This document shows positions 27,520 to 36,304 of a stretch of DNA of 64,000 nucleotides, in pieces. The notes beneath the pieces are model-generated. The model made no database searches, had not been told where the DNA came from, and saw nothing but the letters and a program-made list of their open reading frames with translations. Every line of letters starts with the position of its first letter. Position 1 is the first letter of the stretch. This DNA is from Aquimarina sp. RZ0 (GTDB lineage: Bacteria > Bacteroidota > Bacteroidia > Flavobacteriales > Flavobacteriaceae): positions 86,097 to 150,096 of the forward strand of contig NZ_VTZU01000006.1 in assembly GCF_008370685.1 (NCBI RefSeq), in the 5' to 3' direction. Position numbers and translations under genes: made by a program.

Positions 27520-28566
27520 TTACTCTTTAATTGGATTCCATCCCTGAGCTTGTAATTCGATTTTTTCATTAGCTCTTGTCACCAACCCTATTCCACTTTT
27601 CTCATCGGTCATATGACCAATAACTGTAAGATTAGGATTCGCTTTAATCTTCAGAAAATCTTCTTGCTTGATTGTAAATAATAATTCATAATCTTCACCT
27701 CCATTTAGTGCAACAGTCGTACTATTGAGTTGAAACTCTTCGCACGTAGAAATCACAACTGGATCCAATGGTATTTTTTCTTCATATAAATTTACGCCAA
27801 CCTTAGATTTTTTGCACAGGTGAATTACCTCAGAAGAAAGACCGTCACTAATATCAATCATACTTGTTGGAGTTACCTGTAGTGCTTTTAGAAGTTCTAT
27901 AATATCCCTACGCGCCTCTGGTTTTAATTGTCGTTCTATCAGATACGAATATGGATCTAAATCGGGTTGTGAGTTGGGATTGGCTTTATAAACCTGTTTT
28001 TCTCTCTCTAATATCTGAAGTCCCAGATATGCAGCTCCCAGATCTCCACTCACTACCAAAAGATCGTTGTCTCCAGCTCCATCTCGATATACCAAATCGT
28101 TATCATCAGCCTGACCAACCGCAGTAATACTAATCATCAAACCAGTGGTAGAAGAGGTAGTATCTCCTCCAATTACATCAATATTATATAATTTGGCAGC
28201 TGTAGCTATTCCTGCATATAATTCTTCTAATGCTTCCAGCGGAAATCTATTAGATACCGCAATGGATACCATTACCTGCGTTGCCGTTGCATTCATTGCA
28301 TATACATCAGAGAGGTTAACCATCAATGCTTTGTACCCCAAATGCTTTAAAGGCACATAGGATAAGTCAAAATGAACACCTTCGATCAATAAATCTGTAG
28401 TTAGTACACATTTTTTGCTTTTAAAATCTAAAACCGCGGCATCATCACCAATTCCTCTAACAGTAGTTGGTTGAGAAATTCCAAAATTTTTAGTCAAATG
28501 GTCTATGAGTCCAAACTCTCCAAGTTCGGACAAAGAGGTTCTCGGTGTATTTTTATCTTCAATCAT
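27520..28566 (-). CDS. thiL: Thiamine-monophosphate kinase
   Basis: A 348-residue ATP-dependent kinase that makes thiamine diphosphate from thiamine monophosphate. Metal and nucleotide motifs are visible: GIGDDAAVLDF, LLIEGVHFDL, NLSDVYAMNA and VIGGDTTSS. Length is typical. A TACCTTTG box lies 6 bases upstream of the ATG, so the mRNA may be nearly leaderless. Confidence 0.95.
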   Translation of the reverse strand: MIEDKNTPRTSLSELGEFGLIDHLTKNFGISQPTTVRGIGDDAAVLDFKSKKCVLTTDLLIEGVHFDLSYVPLKHLGYKALMVNLSDVYAMNATATQVMVSIAVSNRFPLEALEELYAGIATAAKLYNIDVIGGDTTSSTTGLMISITAVGQADDNDLVYRDGAGDNDLLVVSGDLGAAYLGLQILEREKQVYKANPNSQPDLDPYSYLIERQLKPEARRDIIELLKALQVTPTSMIDISDGLSSEVIHLCKKSKVGVNLYEEKIPLDPVVISTCEEFQLNSTTVALNGGEDYELLFTIKQEDFLKIKANPNLTVIGHMTDEKSGIGLVTRANEKIELQAQGWNPIKE

Positions 28567-28571
28567 AAATG

Positions 28572-28579
28572 CAAAGGTA
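28572..28579 (-). promoter_or_regulatory. -7 box for thiL
   Basis: On the minus strand this reads TACCTTTG, matching TAnnTTTG. It lies very close to the ATG at 28566, predicting a leader of few or no bases. Confidence 0.45.
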
Positions 28580-28623
28580 GGAAACCGATAGATTCTCAGA
28601 TCATAAAACTTTATGGAAATTGC

Positions 28624-28812
28624 TTAGCATTTATAGTTATGCATTGATGCAATTCCTTCTAGCTTATTTCTTATATTCGGATTCTGTTTATTATACCAGT
28701 TCTTAAATGAAATCACCATAAACTGAATCGAATTATTTTTTACTTCAGAAGAGAAAGAAAACACATAGATAGCAGTGTTATTGATGCTCTTTATTTTGAC
28801 GTTCGAAAACAA
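28624..28812 (-). CDS. Short open frame, possible gene remnant
   Basis: A 62-residue frame (MFSNVKIKSINNTAIYVFSF at its start, ending SMHNYKC) lies upstream of an R1 repeat end. Composition looks like real protein rather than repeat translation, but it has no recognisable domain and may be the remnant of a longer gene. The rest of 28567-28923 holds only the thiL promoter region and an R1 end. Confidence 0.25.
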   Translation of the reverse strand: MFSNVKIKSINNTAIYVFSFSSEVKNNSIQFMVISFKNWYNKQNPNIRNKLEGIASMHNYKC

Positions 28813-28825
28813 AAGATATAGTATG

Positions 28826-28858
28826 ACTCCCCTCTTGAGAGGAGTTAGGAGTCTGTTT
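28826..28858 (+). repeat. R1 repeat, right end
   Basis: A diverged right half (cccctcttgagaggagttag) just upstream of the decayed TPR gene. The same arrangement, R1 end followed by about 60 bases and the TPR start, occurs at 3650-3734, so repeat and gene start were duplicated together. Confidence 0.8.
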
Positions 28859-28923
28859 TAACAGCGCCACAGTGATTATCCAAAAAAGCATATCTTTATC
28901 TATTCCTTTTTTAACAAAAGCTC

Positions 28924-29720
28924 ATGCATACACTAAAAACCATTTTCGTCTTTTTGTTTTTTACATGTATTGCTTTTTCTCAAAGTAAAACTAAAAAAGA
29001 TACAATTCTAGCTTCCAGATATTTTAAAAAAGCAGATTCTTTGTTTAATGAAAACAAATTAGATAGTGCCATTGTATATTTTAAAAAGGCTTTACCTATT
29101 TATAAAAAAGCTAAGGCTTGGGAGCGTGTAGCTCGATGTTATAATGGGATTTCTGAGAGTTTTTGGCAATTACAATTATATAATCAATCCTTTATTTTTT
29201 AGAAAAAATCTTTAGAAACCTGCGATACTTTTCTTCTAAAAAAAAACATAGAAAAAGTAAAGGCTTTGGAGAAAATTGGAGAAAACTTAGAAATTTCTAA
29301 ATCAGAATACAATAAAGCACTTGAATATTATAAAGAAGCACTTATAAATAAAGAATCCCCGAGGCAGAGCCATAGGGGTATTCAACGGAAGAAAGTTTTA
29401 CAATTTAATGAAAACCATCCGTTTTCAAACTTTCCTCTAAAACCTCCGATGCAGAGCATCGGGGAATTCTATTGATTAATAATTACAACATAGCATTATT
29501 GTATCATAGTATTAAAGAGTATGATTTAGCAATAAAACAGTTAAAAAAAACTTTAATATTTGGAGAAAATATTTTAGGCAAAGATCATTTTGAACTTGCT
29601 CGATGTTATAAATTAATGGGAAATATTTATAAAGAAAAAAAAGAATATGATAAAGCCTCTCATTTTTTAAATAAAGCTCTTTTAATGACTAAAAAAGGGT
29701 TAAGGGTGTGTTTAACATAA
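28924..29720 (+). pseudogene. Decayed second copy of the TPR protein gene, interrupted by element R2
   Basis: The first 92 codons closely match the start of the TPR-CHAT gene at 3734 (signal peptide MHTLKTIFVFLFFTCIAFSQ, then YFKKADSLF and ALPIYKKAKAWERV). An in-frame TAG at 29200-29202 ends this part. The same frame continues with TPR text to 29347, where the 131-bp R2 element is inserted. Beyond it TPR text resumes (NNYNIALLYHSIKEYDLAIK). It runs into an R1 right end that supplies GLRVCLT and the stop. No CHAT domain remains. Deleting exactly 29348-29478 rejoins the TPR frame. Confidence 0.88.
29348..29478 (+). mobile_element. Element R2, copy A (131 bp), inside the TPR pseudogene
   Basis: The element runs from ataaagaatccccgagg to catcggggaattctattgatta. 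One end holds ccccgaggcagagcc with a partner gccatagggg; the other holds the perfect hairpin ccgatgc-aga-gcatcgg. The same sequence occurs at 52382-52512 and 53284-53414 on the other strand. It has no coding capacity. Confidence 0.93.
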
Positions 29721-29805
29721 AGTAATCAAACACACACCCAAGTATTTCTAACTTTTGCCTATGGCACAAGCTGAAATACTATCCCTCTCTAGAGGGAAGG
29801 CTATT

Positions 29806-29964
29806 GTAGATTTCCCAAGATTTCAACTCACAAAGCATACGCAAATCCTTTTCAACCATATGCTTAATAACACCTCTTAATATTCGCAATCGATATTTTG
29901 GAACACAGACAATGTGATTATCACATTTGTAAATTACGTGACTTTGCTTCTTATATTTGCTCAT
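29806..29964 (-). pseudogene. IS200/IS605-type TnpA (Y1 transposase) N-terminal fragment
   Basis: About 53 codons starting MSKYKKQSHVIYKCDNHIVC and continuing VPKYRLRILRG resemble the N-terminus of IS200-type single-strand transposases, which begin with a similar HVVYKCKYHIVF pattern. The fragment ends in R1 sequence (coding YNSLPSREG), before the catalytic HUH and tyrosine motifs. It therefore cannot encode an active enzyme. Confidence 0.82.
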
Positions 29965-29997
29965 AGTACAAATATAAGGCACAGCCAACAGAACATT

Positions 29998-30018
29998 ACC
30001 ACCAGCTAAGCAGGTGGT
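29998..30018. repeat. Hairpin beside the IS200 remnant
   Basis: The palindrome accacc-a-gc-taa-gc-a-ggtggt forms an 8-bp stem with one mismatch. It lies 34 bases upstream of the TnpA fragment's start, where IS200/IS605 elements carry their left-end recognition hairpin. Confidence 0.65.
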
Positions 30019-30132
30019 TTTTTAAAGAGAAATAAAATCGCAAACATATATTCCCCTATTGAGAGGGGTTAGGGGGGTGTTTTATGAAATAGCAAACAAA
30101 CAAAAGTATAAGAAAGAAATCTATTACAAGTT

Positions 30133-30582
30133 TTATGATTTTATCATGCCAATATGTGGGATTCCATCTTCCAGATACTCCTTACCTGTCTGCTTAAAAC
30201 CGTGTTTTTCATAAAAATTTATGAGATAACATTGTGCAGATATTTTTATTTCCTGTACTTCAAAAAGCTCATGGATTGTTTTTATACTTTTTTCTATAAG
30301 CAAGTGCCCATAACCATATTTTCGTTCTTTTTCTGATATTACAACTCTCCCAATACTTGCATTTTCTAAATAATCACCTGCTCTGAATATCCTTGTATAA
30401 GCCACTACTTCATCATTTTTAATACCAATTATATGAAGTGCTATCTGATCTTTATTATCGATATCCTGATATACACAGTCTTGTTCTACAACAAATACTT
30501 CAGCTCGTAGACGTAAAATTTTGTATAATTCTGTAGTAGATAATTCTTCAAATTTTTTGACTTCAAAATGTAGTAAACTCAT
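30133..30582 (-). CDS. elaA: ElaA-like GNAT acetyltransferase
   Basis: A 149-residue acetyltransferase of the ElaA family, full length. The characteristic N-terminal block LRAEVFVVEQDCVYQDID is present, as are the acetyl-CoA-binding region IGRVVISEKERKYGYGHLL and the C-terminal INFYEKHGFKQTG. Its substrate is unknown. It starts 11 bases after rpiB ends and is probably cotranscribed with it. Confidence 0.9.
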   Translation of the reverse strand: MSLLHFEVKKFEELSTTELYKILRLRAEVFVVEQDCVYQDIDNKDQIALHIIGIKNDEVVAYTRIFRAGDYLENASIGRVVISEKERKYGYGHLLIEKSIKTIHELFEVQEIKISAQCYLINFYEKHGFKQTGKEYLEDGIPHIGMIKS

Positions 30583-30592
30583 TTATAAATTG

Positions 30593-31024
30593 TTAACACA
30601 TAGTAATTTTATTAACTCTATTTTGATGTCTTCCACCTTCAAATTCTGTAGCTAAAAAAGTTTTTACCATTTCGATTGCTTGGGGTAATGATGTAAAACG
30701 AGCAGGAATGCTTATTACATTGGCATTATTATGCTGTCTTGTTAATTCTGTTATTTCTTTTGTCCAGCATAAACCTGCTCGGACATTTTTATATTTATTT
30801 GCTGTCATAGAAACACCATTTCCGCTACCACATATTAATATTCCAAAATCAACATTCTCTGTATCGACATCTTTTGCAACAGGATGTACAAAATCTGGAT
30901 AATCAACACTACTTTCTTCATTAGTTCCATAGTTGATTACCTCTATACCTTGTAATTCGAGATATTCAACAATAGCAAATTTATAGTCAGTCCCTGCGTG
31001 ATCATTTCCAATAGCTATTTTCAC
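30593..31024 (-). CDS. rpiB: Ribose-5-phosphate isomerase B
   Basis: A 143-residue LacA/RpiB isomerase that interconverts ribose 5-phosphate and ribulose 5-phosphate. Motifs are the N-terminal IGNDHAGTDYK, the catalytic-loop LICGSGNGVSMTANK (Cys and Gly-rich anion hole), and HNNANVISIPAR. Length matches the family. elaA follows directly. Confidence 0.95.
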   Translation of the reverse strand: MKIAIGNDHAGTDYKFAIVEYLELQGIEVINYGTNEESSVDYPDFVHPVAKDVDTENVDFGILICGSGNGVSMTANKYKNVRAGLCWTKEITELTRQHNNANVISIPARFTSLPQAIEMVKTFLATEFEGGRHQNRVNKITMC

Positions 31025-31068
31025 AATGTTTACTTTTTAAAAAATTATTTATTATTAAAATTAAAAAA

Positions 31069-31076
31069 CAAAGATA
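31069..31076 (-). promoter_or_regulatory. -7 box for rpiB-elaA
   Basis: Minus-strand TATCTTTG, a full match to TAnnTTTG, lies 45 bases upstream of the rpiB start. Confidence 0.5.
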
Positions 31077-31672
31077 CTTCAATCGATATAATTCTTCTAT
31101 TTACTTTATATCATTTCTGATTTTAAAACAAGAAATAATATTATAGATCAATATATCTAGTAAAAACACTAAACAAAGGAATTTCAATATATTAACCTAA
31201 TGTTACGTCAATGTTAATAAGTGTATGATACCTGTTAACATAGCATGTGAATAAATAGTTTTTAAAATTGAAAAAGTTTTTTTGGTAATCTTACTTTTTA
31301 TTAGAATACATGGACTTTAATCAAATATCAAAATTATAAAGTATGTTTTTTTAGATAAGTTTTTAAACATTAAATCCATGTTATTAACTACGGTTTTACC
31401 ATAAAAATATTAATAAAAAACTGTGTTTATAAACTATTAACAACTGTTAATTAAAATTCATTTTTGTAACGTTTTCAAGCCATTATACTATTAATATCCT
31501 GTTCATATTTTTATGAAAATTCGATCTAACTTAATAACCAAATAATAATAGAGAAAGTTTTACCGCTATCAACACTATATAATCATCACTATTTTATTTT
31601 TTAAATTTAAAGAAAAGAAAGATATATATATAATATATGTTGAAAACTATAGATAGCTATGAAATTTTAGAA
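31077..31672. other. Long AT-rich intergenic region without a visible gene
   Basis: Very AT-rich sequence with frequent stops in all frames. I find no tRNA, repeat-family copy, strong terminator or conserved box. Upstream activation sequences for rpiB could lie here, but nothing specific is visible. Confidence 0.5.
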
Positions 31673-31924
31673 TTATACTATTCTTAGATGAGAATTTGTA
31701 TTGAGTTCATCTATGATCTGTTGTACTTTTTTAATATCTTTTTTGTGTATTTTCAGGTGAATACCTCCGAGCGCATTAGAGTAAAAAGGGAAGACTCCAA
31801 CCATCGTTTCATTCTCAAAAAAATAAGATATACCTTCTCTTTCTAAAAGAAGTCGTAATATTGCATATTCGTTTGGATATGTAAAAGTTGCAATTGTAAT
31901 AAAATCCTTCATAGAGTAAGCCAT
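31673..31924 (-). CDS. DUF2007-like small protein
   Basis: An 83-residue protein (79 if it starts at ATG 31912, MKDFITIATF). The pattern FTYPNEYAILRLLLEREGI followed by GGIHLKIHKKDIKKVQQIID matches DUF2007, a small alpha/beta domain found in putative signal-transducing proteins. Its function is unknown. Confidence 0.8.
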   Translation of the reverse strand: MAYSMKDFITIATFTYPNEYAILRLLLEREGISYFFENETMVGVFPFYSNALGGIHLKIHKKDIKKVQQIIDELNTNSHLRIV

Positions 31925-31960
31925 ATAATAGATCGGTTAAATATACAAATTACAAAAAAA

Positions 31961-32140
31961 CTAATTAATTTGTGTAGCTTCACGATCAGAACGTATCGGG
32001 CTGTTTATTTCTGATTGTTTTTGAATCTCAGTTTTCTTATCTATAGTATTTCCTATATAAAGTGTAAAAGAGTATATTCCTAATAGAAATATTAAAACAA
32101 AAAGAAATATAATTTTATGGATTTTCTTTAACTTATTCAT
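31961..32140 (-). CDS. Small single-pass membrane protein
   Basis: I read a 59-residue frame from ATG 32140 to TAG 31961. A basic start (MNKLKKIHK) is followed by one strong hydrophobic helix (IIFLFVLIFLLGIYSFTLYI) and a short charged tail (KKTEIQKQSEINSPIRSDRE). The design suits an inner-membrane microprotein or a small secreted tail. No family is recognised. Confidence 0.55.
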   Translation of the reverse strand: MNKLKKIHKIIFLFVLIFLLGIYSFTLYIGNTIDKKTEIQKQSEINSPIRSDREATQIN

Positions 32141-32379
32141 AGCAGACTCTTTACCAAACGAATAAAAAATAATTTTGGTATTTTAAAATTAAGTAAAATT
32201 TAAGAAAAATACCATACTTTGTTTAAAATATATATATGTAAAACTCTGATTTACAGATGTTATATTTTTTTAAGAATAAACAATTATAAAATAAATATTT
32301 AGTGAAAGTTTATATGTAAAACTGTATATGTTAGAAGATAAGCTGTAATTTTATATCTTATATTATTTAAAAGACATTA

Positions 32380-34581
32380 ATGAAAAGAAAAAGTAGTAGA
32401 AGAAAGAAGAAGTCTCCAAGAATTGAAAATATTACACAAGGAATACTCAAAATACTTAAATCAGACCCCAATAATTCATTTAATTATAAGCAGCTAGCTG
32501 CAAAATTTGGTGTGGATGATGCGAGCAGTCGTAATCAGATCATCAAAAAATTAGCACAATTAGCAGCCAAGAAAGAAATTGAGGAAACTGATAGAGGTAA
32601 ATTTAAAATAATACCTAATATTAATACCTATACTGGAATATTAGAAATAACATCCAAAGGAACAGGCTATGTTCTTGTAGAAGATCTAGAAGACGATATT
32701 TTTATACCAGGGAATAATCTTAATAAAGCATTGCATGGCGATGAAGTTGAAGTTTATATTTATAAACGAAAACGAAGAGGCAAAAGTGAAGGAGAAATCT
32801 CCAGAATTATCTCTAGAAAAAGAAATGAATTTGTTGGAGTTATTGAGATTCAGAAGAAGTATGCTTTTGTAAATATGCAAGATAGCAAAATGTATACTGA
32901 TATTTTTGTACCTAAAAACAAAATAAAAGATGCAGAAGATGGTGATAAAGTACTGGTAAAACTAGAAGATTGGCCAGAAAAAGCTGATTCACCTTTTGGG
33001 AACATAGTAAAAGTTTTGGGTAAACCGGGAGACCATAATACAGAAATTCACGCCATTTTAGCACAATATGGGCTACCTTACGAATTTCCGTCAGAAGTGG
33101 AAGATTTTGCTAATACACTAGATACATCTATCCAGGAGTCAGAGATCAAAAAACGTAGAGATATGCGTAAAACACTTACATTTACTATTGATCCCAAGGA
33201 TGCTAAAGATTTTGATGATGCATTATCATTTGAAGTTTTGGAGAATGGCAATTATGAAATAGGAATTCATATAGCAGATGTTTCACATTATGTAGTGCCA
33301 GGAACTATATTAGATGATGAAGCCTATGAAAGAGCTACTTCAGTGTATCTCGTGGATAGAGTTGTACCTATGCTTCCTGAGGTGTTATCTAATAATGCCT
33401 GTTCATTAAGACCTCACGAAGAAAAGTACACTTTTTCTGCAGTTTTTGAACTAAATGATAAAACAGAAATTAAAAATCAATGGTTTGGTAGAACAGTAAC
33501 CTATTCTGATGCTCGTTTTGCATATGAAGAAGCACAGCATATTATAGAAACTAAAGCTGATACTATTCCTGCAGAAATTTCTCTCACTGGAAATTCGTAT
33601 AAAACAGACCATAATATCGCTGAGGCAATTCTCAAATTAGATGATTTGGCAAAAATTATGCGAGCCAGGCGGATGAGAGAAGGAGCAATCTCTTTTGATA
33701 AAGTAGAAGTGAAGTTTAGTTTAAATGAAGATAACAGTCCTGTAGGAGTGTTTTTTAAGACTTCTAAAGACGCTAATAAGTTGATAGAAGAGTTTATGTT
33801 ACTTGCTAATAGAAAAGTTGCAGAATTCATAGGAAAACAAAACCCTAAGAAACCCTTTATTTATAGAGTTCATGATGAGCCAAATGATGAGAAACTTGCT
33901 GCATTACAGAATATAATAGGAAGGTTTGGGTATAAATTAGATTTAAGAGATCGCAAAACAACAACGAATTCATTAAATGGTCTATTAAAAGATGTTCAGG
34001 GTAAAAAAGAACAAAATCTGGTAGATACATTGGCAATTCGTAGTATGAGTAAAGCAGAATATACAACACATAATATCGGACATTACGGATTAGCTTTTGA
34101 GTATTATTCACATTTCACATCGCCTATCAGACGATATCCAGACGTTATGGCACACCGTTTGCTACAACACTATTTGGATTCGGGAAAACCTGTATCAGAA
34201 CAAGAGTATGAAGAAAAATGTAATCATAGTAGTTCTATGGAAGGCATAGCAGCTAGCGCAGAGAGAGATTCTATAAAATTTATGCAGATAAAGTTTATGA
34301 AGGATCATGAAGATGAGCAGTTTTTAGGAGTAATTTCTGGGGTAACAGAATGGGGTATCTATGTAGAAATAATAAATAATAAATGTGAAGGAATGGTAAG
34401 GCTTAAAGATATCAGTGACGACCATTATATTTTTGATCAGGATACATATTCAGTAATTGGACAAAATTCTAAAAAAGTGTATCAGCTCGGTGATGAAGTA
34501 TATGTAAAAGTCAAAAATGCGGATCTTGTAAAAAGACATCTGGATTTTACTTTATTAGGAAACAAAGAAGAGATAGAATAA
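32380..34581 (+). CDS. rnr: Ribonuclease R
   Basis: A 733-residue 3'-5' exoribonuclease that degrades structured RNA. In order: a basic N-terminus (MKRKSSRRKKK), a winged-helix-like region (about 20-75), two cold-shock domains (about 85-230), the RNB catalytic domain (about 270-600) with TIDPKDAKDFDDALSF carrying the metal-binding aspartates, then HFTSPIRRYPDVMAHR and a C-terminal S1 domain (GVISGVTEWGIYVEI). Length is typical. Confidence 0.96.
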   Translation: MKRKSSRRKKKSPRIENITQGILKILKSDPNNSFNYKQLAAKFGVDDASSRNQIIKKLAQLAAKKEIEETDRGKFKIIPNINTYTGILEITSKGTGYVLVEDLEDDIFIPGNNLNKALHGDEVEVYIYKRKRRGKSEGEISRIISRKRNEFVGVIEIQKKYAFVNMQDSKMYTDIFVPKNKIKDAEDGDKVLVKLEDWPEKADSPFGNIVKVLGKPGDHNTEIHAILAQYGLPYEFPSEVEDFANTLDTSIQESEIKKRRDMRKTLTFTIDPKDAKDFDDALSFEVLENGNYEIGIHIADVSHYVVPGTILDDEAYERATSVYLVDRVVPMLPEVLSNNACSLRPHEEKYTFSAVFELNDKTEIKNQWFGRTVTYSDARFAYEEAQHIIETKADTIPAEISLTGNSYKTDHNIAEAILKLDDLAKIMRARRMREGAISFDKVEVKFSLNEDNSPVGVFFKTSKDANKLIEEFMLLANRKVAEFIGKQNPKKPFIYRVHDEPNDEKLAALQNIIGRFGYKLDLRDRKTTTNSLNGLLKDVQGKKEQNLVDTLAIRSMSKAEYTTHNIGHYGLAFEYYSHFTSPIRRYPDVMAHRLLQHYLDSGKPVSEQEYEEKCNHSSSMEGIAASAERDSIKFMQIKFMKDHEDEQFLGVISGVTEWGIYVEIINNKCEGMVRLKDISDDHYIFDQDTYSVIGQNSKKVYQLGDEVYVKVKNADLVKRHLDFTLLGNKEEIE

Positions 34582-34647
34582 TCACTTATTTTAATAATTA
34601 ATCACAAATAAATCTTGTTAAATTTAAAATTTTAAAATTCAAAAGCA

Positions 34648-35322
34648 ATGAAAAAATTAGCTATTGTACTACTAATATGTATGGCTTCTATAATACAAGC
34701 TCAAGATGTAGTCACTAAAAATGTGGGAGATTTTACGGAACTTAAGGTTTTTGATAAAATAGAAGTAAAACTTCTTAAAGGATCAGAAAATAAAGTAGAA
34801 ATATCAGGAATTAACAGAAAGGATGTTGATGTAGTTACCAAAGAAAATATTTTAAAAATAAAAATGTCTTTAAGTAATACCTGGGATAATAATAACACCT
34901 TAGTTACGGTGTATTACACTGAACTTTCTAAAATTGATGTCAATGAAGGAGCTGTTGTAAAATTAAAAGGTATTCTTACATCTGATGAATTAGATTTAAG
35001 AGCTCAGGAAGGTGGAGATATTTATGCAGAAATAAAGACGAATGTACTTCTTGCAAGAGCCGTTAGCGGAGGAGGATTGCATATAGAGGGAGACGCAAAA
35101 GAACAAGAAGTAACGGTAAAAGCTGGAGGTCAATACATGGCAAAGGATCTTAAAACTGTACAGACACAAGTTAAAATCAGTGCAGGAGGAAGAGCAAATG
35201 TAAATGCAAGTGACTATGTAAAGGCTAATACGGCTGCGGGTGGAACTATCAGAATTTATGGTAAGCCAAAACAAATTGATAGTAAAAAAGTATTTGGTGG
35301 TAAAATAATAGAGGTTAACTAA
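34648..35322 (+). CDS. Head-GIN domain protein (DUF2807), secreted
   Basis: A 224-residue protein with a signal peptide (MKKLAIVLLICMASIIQAQ). The mature part matches the head-GIN/DUF2807 pattern: GDFTELKVFDKIEVKLLKG, then repeated Gly-rich strands (AQEGGDIYAEI, SGGGLHIEGDA, SAGGRANVNASDYV), suggesting a right-handed beta-helix. It is common in Bacteroidota; its role is unknown. It lies 66 bases after rnr. Confidence 0.85.
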   Translation: MKKLAIVLLICMASIIQAQDVVTKNVGDFTELKVFDKIEVKLLKGSENKVEISGINRKDVDVVTKENILKIKMSLSNTWDNNNTLVTVYYTELSKIDVNEGAVVKLKGILTSDELDLRAQEGGDIYAEIKTNVLLARAVSGGGLHIEGDAKEQEVTVKAGGQYMAKDLKTVQTQVKISAGGRANVNASDYVKANTAAGGTIRIYGKPKQIDSKKVFGGKIIEVN

Positions 35323-35362
35323 GTAGTATTTTTTAAATTTGTAAGAAATACGCTTTTGTTAT

Positions 35363-36058
35363 ATGATTCAGGATGCTCAGGTCGCGATACCTTTAGGCTT
35401 TTTATTAGCCTTTTTAATAGGCCCTGTGTTTTTTGTATTATTAGAAACAGCTGCTATCAAAGGATTTAGAGCTGCATTAGCAGTGGATCTAGGAGTAATT
35501 CTTGCAGATATAGCATTTATCTTAATAGCATATTTTAGTACAAATCAGATTTTAGAAAAAATAAAAGATGATCCGGCATTATTCATTTTTGGAGGAATGT
35601 TATTGACTACGTATGGAATCATTTCTTTTATTAAAGAGAAAAAAAACTATCATAAATTAAGAGATACTTCTGTTGAGATAATTAATAAACACAATTATTT
35701 TGTATTATTTTTTAAAGGTTTTTTACTTAATTTTATAAACATTGGAGTTCTGGGGTTTTGGATTGGCGTGATCGTCGTTGCAGGACCACAAATGGATATG
35801 AATGAGAATCGAATCATTATTTTTTTTACCATGGTTCTTGGTACATATCTTAGTACAGATATTTTTAAAATGTTATTAGCAAAAAGACTTAAAAGAAAAC
35901 TTACACCAAAACGTACTTATATAATTAAAAGATGGATAGGTATTATTATGATAATTTTTGGTGGTTTTCTTATTATTAAGGGAATTTTACCTGAAAATGT
36001 AGAAAAAAAACTTCAAGATAAGATAGAAAAAATAACTCCGGAATCTGGATTTAAATAA
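35363..36058 (+). CDS. LysE/RhtB-family exporter
   Basis: A 231-residue inner-membrane protein with about six hydrophobic helices. The N-terminus LGFLLAFLIGPVFFVLLETA matches the family's conserved GPxFFV-like block, followed by the usual FRAALAVDLGVILADI. These proteins export amino acids or related small molecules; the substrate is unknown. A TAAATTTG box at 35334-35341 may be its promoter, and a strong terminator follows. Confidence 0.85.
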   Translation: MIQDAQVAIPLGFLLAFLIGPVFFVLLETAAIKGFRAALAVDLGVILADIAFILIAYFSTNQILEKIKDDPALFIFGGMLLTTYGIISFIKEKKNYHKLRDTSVEIINKHNYFVLFFKGFLLNFINIGVLGFWIGVIVVAGPQMDMNENRIIIFFTMVLGTYLSTDIFKMLLAKRLKRKLTPKRTYIIKRWIGIIMIIFGGFLIIKGILPENVEKKLQDKIEKITPESGFK

Positions 36059-36089
36059 AAAAACCTGTAATTTTTTTACAGGTTTTTTT
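36058..36089 (+). terminator. Terminator after the LysE-family gene
   Basis: The stem aaacctgtaa / ttacaggttt with a T-rich loop is followed by a T run. It stands between this gene and the tRNA on the other strand. Confidence 0.9.
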
Positions 36090-36090
36090 G

Positions 36091-36161
36091 AGGTGTCGAG
36101 CGGATTCGAACCGCTGTAGATGGTGTTGCAGACCACTGCCTAGCCACTCGGCCACGACACC
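36091..36161 (-). tRNA. tRNA-Cys (GCA)
   Basis: Read on the minus strand, the 7-bp acceptor stem is GGTGTCG / CGACACC with discriminator T. The anticodon stem GTGGT / ACCAT encloses loop CTGCAAC, giving anticodon GCA. The T arm holds GCGGTTCGAATCCGC. The U discriminator is expected for tRNA-Cys. CCA is not encoded. Confidence 0.96.
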
Positions 36162-36304
36162 CTAATAAAATTATCTGGACAAATGTAAAAAAAAATATGA
36201 AATAAGCACCATAATTAGAGTTATAAGATGCAAATGATTTTTATATATTTTATTAAATCATTGAAAAACAAAATAGTAAAAAATTATGAAATTTAGTAAG
36301 ATAT

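Larger units (their letters stand above)
29694..30082 (+). repeat. R1 repeats enclosing the IS200-type remnant
   Basis: A right end at 29694-29713 is followed by a left half at 29729-29806 (cacacccaag ... ccctctctagagggaagg) and a right half at about 30050-30082 (cccctattgagagggg). The transposase remnant sits between these two halves, in the position occupied by the variable centre of other R1 units. Confidence 0.85.

Noticed and set aside
31077..31672. A structured RNA or riboswitch in the long gap upstream of rpiB
   Set aside because: The sequence is uniformly AT-rich and I found no stable stem series or known conserved core.
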